Positions 6,463 through 11,857 of a stretch of DNA of 11,857 bases are shown piece by piece. Source of the stretch: Bacteroidales bacterium (lineage in GTDB: Bacteria > Bacteroidota > Bacteroidia > Bacteroidales > DYOH01); assembly GCA_030632545.1 (NCBI GenBank), contig DAOVUO010000035.1:1-11857 (forward strand), given 5' to 3'. Numbering within the stretch: the first letter of the stretch is position 1; every line of letters begins with the position of its first letter. Below the pieces are notes generated by a model. That model was not told the origin of the DNA. It made no database searches and saw only the letters and a program-made list of their open reading frames with translations. The position numbers were made by a program, and so were the translations under genes.

Positions 6463-6470
6463 TACCTTTG
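6463..6470 (+). promoter_or_regulatory. Candidate -7 promoter box for the small unknown gene
   Basis: TACCTTTG matches TAnnTTTG exactly and is the commonest form in Bacteroidota. It ends 25 bases before the ATG at 6496. A TTG at 6436-6438 is a possible -33 element, at 24 bases, slightly longer than usual. The box lies inside the longer reading frame that begins at 6436, which argues for the shorter start. Confidence 0.6.
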
Positions 6471-6495
6471 TGTAAAGCCAATTAAGCTTAGTTTC

Positions 6496-6993
6496 ATGAG
6501 TAAGTATTATAATAGTAAGTTTTTGAGATTGCTAGAAATGCCTAAAGATGGAAAATATATCCTTTTTTTACATCATACTAGTAAAGAAGAGATTGCGAGA
6601 AAAATTATTGACGAGGGCTTTAAGTATTACGACTCGTTTTATAAAACCACAGATGAAATTGTAATTGATGAGGTTTATTTAAATTATTGGTTTCAGCTAC
6701 GTAGAGCGTATGGCAAATACGCTATTGTAATGGTTATTGCTGAGTCGATAATTGAAAAGGTAAATGAGCAAATTAAGCAAAAGGGTAGTCGTCATATTGA
6801 TAATTTTAATGTTTTAAGCGAAAGCTTGCCTGTTGAATATGAGGATGATTATTTGTTTACACTTTCAAAGTATTTTGTACGGGGATATTACGATATAAAT
6901 ACTCGCAATATAGTTTTTAATCCACTTTTTAATCCTCGCTTTTACAGTAATAAATTTTTAGATAATATTAGGTTCATACAAAATAACACCTAA
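6496..6993 (+). CDS. Conserved-looking hypothetical protein, 165 residues
   Basis: I do not recognise this protein with certainty. The ATG at 6496 is chosen because an exact promoter box (6463-6470) lies inside the 20-codon extension that would begin at 6436. The product is soluble: no signal peptide or membrane helix is visible. It is rich in Tyr, Phe and Asn. The segment Leu-Phe-Leu-His-His-Thr-Ser followed by a helix and Ile-Ile-Asp-Glu-Gly-Phe at about residues 22-41 resembles the opening of ADP-ribosyltransferase-fold domains (a His/Tyr-Gly/His-Thr strand, then 'ILxxGF'). Tyr-rich strands in the middle and a Phe-Val-Arg-Gly-Tyr-Tyr-Asp segment near 133-139 follow. This is a weak resemblance only, with no enzymatic claim. 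The gene overlaps the convergent OmpA gene by four bases at the stops. Confidence 0.75.
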   Translation: MSKYYNSKFLRLLEMPKDGKYILFLHHTSKEEIARKIIDEGFKYYDSFYKTTDEIVIDEVYLNYWFQLRRAYGKYAIVMVIAESIIEKVNEQIKQKGSRHIDNFNVLSESLPVEYEDDYLFTLSKYFVRGYYDINTRNIVFNPLFNPRFYSNKFLDNIRFIQNNT

Positions 6994-8678
6994 TTTTTTA
7001 AATAAATTCTAAATTCTACTCTACGATTATATTTTCTGTACTCTATATTATCGTTAGGAGCAACAGGTTGTGATTCGCCCATTCCTTTGTGAGTAATTCT
7101 GTTTTCATCTATTCCTAAATTGATTAAATGATTAGCTACTTGTTTTGCTCGTATATTCGAAAGTCTAAGATTTGTGGCTTCTGAGCCTGTATTATCAGTA
7201 TGACCAATTATTTCTAGCATAAGATTTTTATTGAAATTTAATTCCATTGCAAGTTCTTTCAACATTTTTGTTTCTTCTTCACTTAAGCTTGATTTGCCTG
7301 TTTCAAAAGTCAGACTATTTATTATAATAGTAAACGATTGCTTAGTTTCCAGAGCTTTAACTGGAATTAGTTTTTTTCTTGAAGATGATTTTTTTACTTG
7401 AAAATTAACTTGATTAAGAAGACTATCAAGGTTTTCGATATTGACGGAGTTATAATTAATACTATTTTCAATTTGAGTTGTTTGATTAAAATTAAATTGT
7501 TTAGAAGTAGGTAGTAGAGTGTAGTTTGAGCTAATTGTTTGAAAATTTTGTTTATCTGCTAATTTGATTGTATCAACAAAAGTGAGATAATTTTGAGCCG
7601 AAATCTCAAGTTTATAGTCTTTCCCAACAGAAAGAATTAGGTCAAAATTATCAAGAACAGAATCTTCTTTTGTTATTATAGCATCATTTATTAAATCTTT
7701 ACAAACAACTGAATATATGATATTTGGTGATTTATTAAGGTTTTTGATATCAATTGCTAGAATAACAACTGCACTTGGTTTATTTTGTTTAGGTATTTCT
7801 AATCGGTAAATGTCAAAATCCTCAACAGATTCCATATCTGAGCTAATATATGCAAATTGGTTTTTTGCATCGAATGTAAAATCAGCGTCATAGCCAATGG
7901 TATTGATTTTTTTTCCTAAATTTTGGGGTGTTGACCAATTATTCCAATCTTCATCTAGTCGTTTAGTCATAAAAATATCAAAATCACCATAGCCTTTATG
8001 TCCTTTCGATGAAAAATAAAGTGTCTTTTTGTCGTGAGCAATGATTGGGTAAAGTTCTTCATCTGGAGTGTTTACCGAATCGCCTAGGTTAATTGGTTCA
8101 GACCAATTTCCTTCAGCTGTTCTTTTACTTACATATAAATCATTTTTTCCAATTCCATTATTATAGTTTTTCATTGAAAGTATTAATATTTTTAAATCCG
8201 ATGATGCAGAGTATGTTGCATCATCATTTTTAAAACTTAAATTTTCGAAAGGTATAATTTTGGGAGTCGACCAACCCAACTGGCTCAGAGCAGTAATGTA
8301 AATGTCTGAATGTTTATCATTCTGATATTCACCACTAATAAGCATTATTTTTCCTCCAGCATGAATGGCAATTACTTGATTAAAAGAATAATTATTTACA
8401 GGTTTTCCTAAATTTTTTGCCTCAGTCCAACTAGAGTCTTCTAAAAGTTTTGAGAACCAAATATCACCATCATCATTTTTCCCTCCAACATTTCTTCTGT
8501 CGTTTCTGCGAGTAAAATAGAGTGTGTTACCATCAGATGATATTTTAGGCTCACCTTCTATGTTGTTTGTGTTTATTTTTGCCCCTAGATTTTTAATTTC
8601 ATTAAGTTTTTCAATTTCTGGCTGTGCTTGTAAGCTAATTGTTAAAAATATGAAGGCAGTAAATAATAGTGATTTCAT
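6990..8678 (-). CDS. OmpA-family envelope protein with PD40/TolB-like propeller repeats
   Basis: The protein has 562 residues. A signal peptide is cut after about Ala18 (Leu-Gln-Ala before Gln-Pro-Glu). Residues about 40-295 hold several PD40/WD40-like strands of the TolB type, recognised by the repeated pattern of Ser-Ser/Ser-Asp-Gly, Leu-Tyr-Phe-Ser/Thr and Asp-Ile-Phe/Trp (for example 44-76, 150-185, 205-240 and 262-292). A beta-sandwich-like region covers about 303-390, then a low-complexity Asn/Ser/Gln linker. The C-terminal OmpA domain (about 447-560) has His-Thr-Asp at 493-495 and Asn-x-x-Leu-Ser-x-x-Arg-Ala at 503-511; Asp495 and Arg510 are the residues that hold meso-diaminopimelate in peptidoglycan. 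It should anchor the outer envelope to the cell wall in the periplasm. Such PD40-OmpA proteins are common in Bacteroidota, some near type 9 secretion genes, but none of those is here. Confidence 0.92.
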   Translation of the reverse strand: MKSLLFTAFIFLTISLQAQPEIEKLNEIKNLGAKINTNNIEGEPKISSDGNTLYFTRRNDRRNVGGKNDDGDIWFSKLLEDSSWTEAKNLGKPVNNYSFNQVIAIHAGGKIMLISGEYQNDKHSDIYITALSQLGWSTPKIIPFENLSFKNDDATYSASSDLKILILSMKNYNNGIGKNDLYVSKRTAEGNWSEPINLGDSVNTPDEELYPIIAHDKKTLYFSSKGHKGYGDFDIFMTKRLDEDWNNWSTPQNLGKKINTIGYDADFTFDAKNQFAYISSDMESVEDFDIYRLEIPKQNKPSAVVILAIDIKNLNKSPNIIYSVVCKDLINDAIITKEDSVLDNFDLILSVGKDYKLEISAQNYLTFVDTIKLADKQNFQTISSNYTLLPTSKQFNFNQTTQIENSINYNSVNIENLDSLLNQVNFQVKKSSSRKKLIPVKALETKQSFTIIINSLTFETGKSSLSEEETKMLKELAMELNFNKNLMLEIIGHTDNTGSEATNLRLSNIRAKQVANHLINLGIDENRITHKGMGESQPVAPNDNIEYRKYNRRVEFRIYLKN

Positions 8679-8694
8679 TTTTTTATGTTTTGCA

Positions 8695-8724
8695 TAAAGT
8701 TAGTTATAAAGTTAATTAAAGATA
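8695..8724 (-). promoter_or_regulatory. Three phased TAnCTTTA boxes upstream of the OmpA gene
   Basis: On the minus strand, TATCTTTA (8717-8724), TAACTTTA (8707-8714) and TAACTTTA (8695-8702) follow one another at 10 and 12 bases. Each fits TAnnTTT with a final A. One may be the -7 box of the OmpA gene; the middle or distal copy gives a better leader to the ATG at 8678. No -33 TTG is obvious. Confidence 0.4.
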
Positions 8725-8901
8725 ACAAAAATTGAAAATTTTAGATGCTGAAATTTATTTTCGTTTACATGCTAATCGTTCGGAATTATTTATTATTTTC
8801 GGAATTTTGATTTTAGATAATACAAATAGCTTGAGATTAATAATTCACTACTTAGGTAATGTTCTGATTGCTAGTATTGTGTCTGTTGCAAAAATGCAGC
8901 T

Positions 8902-8935
8902 TTGGTAAAGTTTAGCGGAATTATTAATAGTTTTA
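8902..8935 (+). promoter_or_regulatory. Candidate promoter of the fusion gene
   Basis: A TTG at 8902-8904 is followed after 23 bases by TAGTTTTA (8928-8935), which fits TAnnTTT with a final A. The spacing is at the upper end of the known range for the -33/-7 pair. The box ends 24 bases before the GTG at 8960, supporting that start. Confidence 0.45.
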
Positions 8936-8959
8936 ACTACTTATTTTAATTTTTTATTT

Positions 8960-10648
8960 GTGGGAGATGTAATTAGTGAAAAATGGAAAAAGGCTAGTGT
9001 TATTGGTAGTTTGTGGGCTTCATTAGAAATCTTAGTCGGTAGCTTTTTACATAATATTGGATTTCCATTGGCTGGAACAGTCTTGTCAATGAGTAGTGTG
9101 GTAATAATGATAGCATTTTTGCAAATATGGCCAGAACGGGGCATTATTTGGCGGGCTTCGTTAATTACTGCATTAATGAAATCAATTTCGCCAAGTGCTA
9201 TAATTATTGGTCCAATGACTGGCATTCTTGCCGAGGGAATATTGATTGAGATGGCTATTTCCATTTTTGGTGTAAATGCTATTGGGGTGCTTATAGGTGG
9301 TGCAGTTGCAGTTTTTAGTACAATTTTACATAAAGTAGCTACTTTATTAATAATCTATGGATTTGATTTAATAAAGATTTTTGAAAATTTATATTATTTT
9401 GCTGTAAAGCAGATTGGTCATGAAGATTTGTCGCCAATATTCTTACTTTTGATTTTATCTTTGATATATGTATTTGCTGGATTAATTTCTGCACTACTAG
9501 GTTATTATTATGGTAAAAAATATATTTCAATTGACGCTAGAAATGTAAATCGCAAGTATTTTTCACAGAAGGAGGAGTCTTTTTTTTCTCATCAAAAGCA
9601 ACAATATTCAGTATTACTTCTTTTTTCTCATCTCATTTTTATTATTGTAATTATATATCTTGTAAATTCCCAAAACATTGTTATTGCACTTATTTTTGTG
9701 ATTGTATATACATTAAGTGTATTTATTCGCTATAAAAATTCAATTCGACATTTAAAAAAAATGAGTTTTTGGGCGCAAGCATTATTTATAACTTTTGTTG
9801 CAGCCCTATTTTGGAATGGTTATAAAAATGGAAATATTTTTCATCCAAGTGGATTAATTGCAGGATTAAAGCTAAATTTAAGAGCAGTAGTTATACTTGT
9901 TGGTTTTTCTGCTTTAAGTGTAGAATTGCGTAGTCCAATAATTCAATCATTATTATTTAAGCAAGGTTTTCGTCCTCTTTACGAATCTGTTCAGTTAGCA
10001 TTTTCTGCTCTTCCATTTATAATTGAAAATACTCCATCTATTAAAGATAATATTCGTAGGCCATTTTTACTTATAAAAAACATGTTAGAGTTATCTGAGA
10101 TTCTATACGCACATTTTTCAAAAAATGTAAAAAAGCATTTTATTATATGTGGCGGTAAGCAACAAGGAAAAACTCAATTTGCTTCAAAACTGATTGAAGC
10201 ATTAAAATCTGAAAATTATATTGTAGGTGGTTTTCTTTCGAAATCAGTATATATTGATAGTAATAAATGTGTTGGATATGAGCTTGAGCCGATTGGGAAT
10301 GCTAAAAGTATAGATTTGTGTACTATAAATAGAACTAAAGATTGGCCATCAATAGGACGTTTTTATTTTAATCCTGATGCATTGAAGTTTGGCAAAGAAT
10401 TAGTACAAAATAGCGAAGCATCAATTATATTTATTGATGAAGTTGGTCGTTTAGAAATAAATGAGGACGGTTGGTTTTCTGTTGTTAATGAGCTTGAAAA
10501 TAAAGGCAAAATTATTTATGTATGGCTTGTAAGGCATGAATTTGTATCAGAAGTTAAAACTAAATTTAATCAATTTGACTTTGAGTTAATCAATATAAAA
10601 AATGATTCAATTGAGTCTGCACTTTTAAATATAAAATTGCAAATTTAG
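8960..10648 (+). CDS. Fusion of ECF transporter-like membrane domains with a THEP1-like P-loop NTPase
   Basis: The protein has 562 residues and starts at GTG 8960; no earlier ATG, GTG or TTG exists in this frame after the stop at 8906. Residues about 12-185 are a membrane domain with roughly five helices and Gly-rich loops, resembling the S component of energy-coupling-factor (ECF) vitamin/metal importers. A charged loop follows (186-215), then a second membrane part (about 216-350) that includes His-Pro-Ser-Gly-Leu-Ile-Ala-Gly-Leu at 295-303 and resembles the T component (EcfT/CbiQ). Residues about 390-562 form a P-loop NTPase: Walker A is Gly-Gly-Lys-Gln-Gln-Gly-Lys-Thr at 398-405, and Walker B is Ile-Ile-Phe-Ile-Asp493-Glu494-Val-Gly-Arg-Leu-Glu. 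The Asp-Glu-x-Gly-x-Leu-Glu pattern is that of the THEP1 nucleoside triphosphatase family rather than of ABC ATPases, and no ABC signature motif is seen. The substrate is unknown. The S and T assignments are by resemblance; the NTPase domain is clear. Confidence 0.8.
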   Translation: MGDVISEKWKKASVIGSLWASLEILVGSFLHNIGFPLAGTVLSMSSVVIMIAFLQIWPERGIIWRASLITALMKSISPSAIIIGPMTGILAEGILIEMAISIFGVNAIGVLIGGAVAVFSTILHKVATLLIIYGFDLIKIFENLYYFAVKQIGHEDLSPIFLLLILSLIYVFAGLISALLGYYYGKKYISIDARNVNRKYFSQKEESFFSHQKQQYSVLLLFSHLIFIIVIIYLVNSQNIVIALIFVIVYTLSVFIRYKNSIRHLKKMSFWAQALFITFVAALFWNGYKNGNIFHPSGLIAGLKLNLRAVVILVGFSALSVELRSPIIQSLLFKQGFRPLYESVQLAFSALPFIIENTPSIKDNIRRPFLLIKNMLELSEILYAHFSKNVKKHFIICGGKQQGKTQFASKLIEALKSENYIVGGFLSKSVYIDSNKCVGYELEPIGNAKSIDLCTINRTKDWPSIGRFYFNPDALKFGKELVQNSEASIIFIDEVGRLEINEDGWFSVVNELENKGKIIYVWLVRHEFVSEVKTKFNQFDFELINIKNDSIESALLNIKLQI

Positions 10649-10661
10649 TGGAATTATGTTT

Positions 10662-11486
10662 TTATCTGGTGCTTTCGTTTAGTTTTTTAAGCTCTTCGTT
10701 TAATAAGTTTTTTATAATCCATACTTTATTTAAAGACGAAAATGAAACACTTGGCTGAATTTGTAATTTGTAAAAACTCGTAGACATGTCTTTTTCTATT
10801 TTTGAAACAGTTCCAATAGTTATGTTTTTTGGGAAGATAAAAGAATAGCCGCTTGTTACAATTGAGTCACCTTCAGTAATACTCAATCTATTTGGAATAA
10901 AATCAAGGGTTAATTTATAATCAGATCGGCCGTTCCAATTTATAGACCCAAAATAATGATGATTTTTTAGTTTCGCACTTATTCCTAAATCAATATTTAG
11001 TAATGAGATTGCAACACTAAAATTAGGGCTAGTTTCGCGAATAATTCCTGCAATTCCACTAGGTGCAATAACTGCCATTCCCACTTCTATTCCTTGCTTA
11101 GTTCCTGCGTCAAGAGTAAAATGATTGTATTTTAAATTAACCGAATTTTTAATAACTTCTGCCTGTATATATTCGTACATCAATACTTTACTGGAATCTT
11201 GCAGAATCTTAAATTTAGTAGTGTTTATTTTATAAAGTTTAGCAGAATTTGCATTTTGCAGACTTAGTTGTTGAAACAAAATGTCATTTTGCTCTTTTAG
11301 ATTTAAATAATCGCTGATTGTATTAACTTTTTTCTGAAAAAAAGCTGTGAAGCTGTTTGCACTTGTTGCAAAACGTTGCTTTTTTATGTCGTTATTAGCT
11401 ATAATAAGATTAAATGCAATAAATTCTAATAAAATAAATAGAAGAGTGTAACTGTATTTATAAAAAAACCTAATGAGTGTTTCCAT
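10662..11486 (-). CDS. mreC: Rod-shape-determining protein MreC
   Basis: MreC is a bitopic inner-membrane protein that couples the MreB filament in the cytoplasm to the cell-wall synthesis enzymes (MreD, RodA, PBP2) of the elongation machinery. The 274-residue product shows one membrane helix at about 12-30 and a coiled-coil-like stretch at about 45-80. The periplasmic beta-domain pair has the family pattern Leu-Asp-x-Gly-x-x-x-Gly-Ile at 125-133, Gly-Met-Ala-Val at 136-139, Ser-Gly-Ile-Ala-Gly at 143-147 and Gly-Asp-Ser-Ile-Val-Thr-Ser-Gly at 206-213, followed by Phe-Pro. The start is ATG, 56 bases after mreB on the same strand, so the two form the usual mre operon. No mreD follows in the expected place: downstream is the convergent fusion gene after only 13 bases, so the mreBC unit ends here. 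Confidence 0.94.
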   Translation of the reverse strand: METLIRFFYKYSYTLLFILLEFIAFNLIIANNDIKKQRFATSANSFTAFFQKKVNTISDYLNLKEQNDILFQQLSLQNANSAKLYKINTTKFKILQDSSKVLMYEYIQAEVIKNSVNLKYNHFTLDAGTKQGIEVGMAVIAPSGIAGIIRETSPNFSVAISLLNIDLGISAKLKNHHYFGSINWNGRSDYKLTLDFIPNRLSITEGDSIVTSGYSFIFPKNITIGTVSKIEKDMSTSFYKLQIQPSVSFSSLNKVWIIKNLLNEELKKLNESTR

Positions 11487-11507
11487 ATGAAGTTTTATAA
11501 ATAATTC

Positions 11508-11534
11508 GAGCTCATTATTAATAACAATGAGCTC
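11508..11534 (-). promoter_or_regulatory. Strong stem-loop between mreB and mreC
   Basis: GAGCTCATT (11508-11516) and AATGAGCTC (11526-11534) are perfect reverse complements around a nine-base loop. On the minus strand one G-U and two further A-U pairs extend it to about 12 pairs. No T run follows in the direction of transcription, so it is more likely a processing, stability or partial attenuation element inside the operon than a full terminator. Confidence 0.65.
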
Positions 11535-11542
11535 AAAAAATA

Positions 11543-11857
11543 TTATCTAATTAGGAATTTAAAAATACCAACATTTTTAAGTGCAATACCTGTGCCTCGA
11601 GCAACTGCGTGTAAAGGCTCAGCGGCAACATGTACTGGTAAATTAGTCTTTTCACCAATTCTTCTATCAAGCCCCCTTAGCAATGCACCTCCGCCAGCAA
11701 GCCATATTCCATTTTTGAAAATGTCGGCGTACAATTCTGGTGGTGTTTGTTCCAAAACACTTAAAATTGCAGTTTCTATTTTTGTTAATGATTTATCTAA
11801 ACAATGTGCCATTTCCTGATAAGAAACAGGAATTTCAATTGGCAAAGCTGTCATTTG
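11543..11857 (-). CDS. mreB: Rod-shape-determining protein MreB, C-terminal part (5' end beyond the window)
   Basis: This is the last 104 residues or so of an actin-like protein that forms membrane-bound filaments and directs lateral cell-wall growth. The frame is open to the right edge; the ATG at 11854 is internal. The visible part matches the end of MreB. It has the Gly-Ile-Trp-Leu-Ala-Gly-Gly-Gly-Ala-Leu-Leu-Arg-Gly-Leu-Asp segment that forms the nucleotide-binding loop of subdomain IIA. The Glu-Pro-Leu-x-x-Val-Ala-Arg-Gly-Thr-Gly segment follows near the C-terminus. Its short tail Phe-Lys-Phe-Leu-Ile-Arg is plausible. It heads the operon with mreC. Confidence 0.95.
   Translation of the reverse strand, partial: QMTALPIEIPVSYQEMAHCLDKSLTKIETAILSVLEQTPPELYADIFKNGIWLAGGGALLRGLDRRIGEKTNLPVHVAAEPLHAVARGTGIALKNVGIFKFLIR

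Larger units (their letters stand above)
8679..8959. other. 281-base divergent control region between the OmpA gene and the fusion gene
   Basis: This spacer carries promoter-like boxes for both neighbours. It also has two copies of TTCGGAATT (8779-8787 and 8798-8806) and two copies of CGGAATTATT (8781-8790 and 8916-8925). I see no convincing gene; a 21-codon ATG frame at 8745-8810 is discussed under rejected items. Confidence 0.5.

Noticed and set aside
8745..8810. 21-codon ATG frame coding a hydrophobic peptide in the spacer before the fusion gene
   Set aside because: It is short enough to arise by chance in AT-rich DNA, has no ribosome-binding or promoter support, and spans the repeated TTCGGAATT words.
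8941..9264. Minus-strand frame over the start of the fusion gene, and similar frames opposite other genes
   Set aside because: The plus-strand gene has clear domains and the opposite frame has none.
1..11857. tRNA, rRNA, CRISPR arrays, insertion sequences or attachment sites
   Set aside because: I looked for the T-loop motif, regular repeats with spacers, transposase-like frames and terminal inverted repeats and found none.

Overview
This is an AT-rich stretch of bacterial chromosome, most likely from a member of the Bacteroidota. Supporting signs are promoter-like boxes of the TAnnTTTG type, starts without Shine-Dalgarno sequences, an OmpA protein carrying PD40 beta-propeller repeats, a large PagL-like outer-membrane barrel, small acidic lipoproteins, and a carboxynorspermidine dehydrogenase-type polyamine gene. 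I see no insertion sequences, phage genes, CRISPR arrays, tRNAs or rRNAs. It reads as core chromosome with one unusual gene.

Layout. Positions 2-676 (+) hold the 3' part of a cation diffusion facilitator, convergent with a PagL-like lipid A deacylase-family barrel (690-1853, -). Then come two small lipoproteins on the plus strand: an acidic repeat protein (2166-2408) and a monohaem cytochrome c (2481-2969). Each is followed by a clear stem-loop terminator. Next, all on the plus strand, are a tRNA-dihydrouridine synthase (3083-4093), prephenate dehydratase (4156-4998), a saccharopine-dehydrogenase-like carboxynorspermidine dehydrogenase (5136-6329) and a small unknown protein (6496-6993). The unknown protein overlaps, stop to stop, an OmpA/PD40 envelope protein (6990-8678, -). 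A 281-base spacer leads to a 562-residue fusion protein (8960-10648, +). It runs tail to tail into mreC (10662-11486, -), which is preceded by the 3' end of mreB (11543-11857, -).

The genes do not form one pathway. Shared themes are the cell envelope and cell shape (barrel protein, two lipoproteins, OmpA, MreB/MreC) and housekeeping metabolism (tRNA modification, phenylalanine synthesis, polyamine synthesis). The most unusual item is the 562-residue protein. It appears to join an ECF S-like membrane domain, an EcfT/CbiQ-like membrane domain and a THEP1-like P-loop NTPase in one chain, which would be a one-polypeptide version of a normally multi-subunit transporter, or a new type of NTPase-coupled membrane protein. 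Other points of interest are an Asn at the catalytic Glu position of the PagL-like protein, a strong stem-loop between mreB and mreC, and several starts that promoter boxes show should be shorter than the longest ORF.
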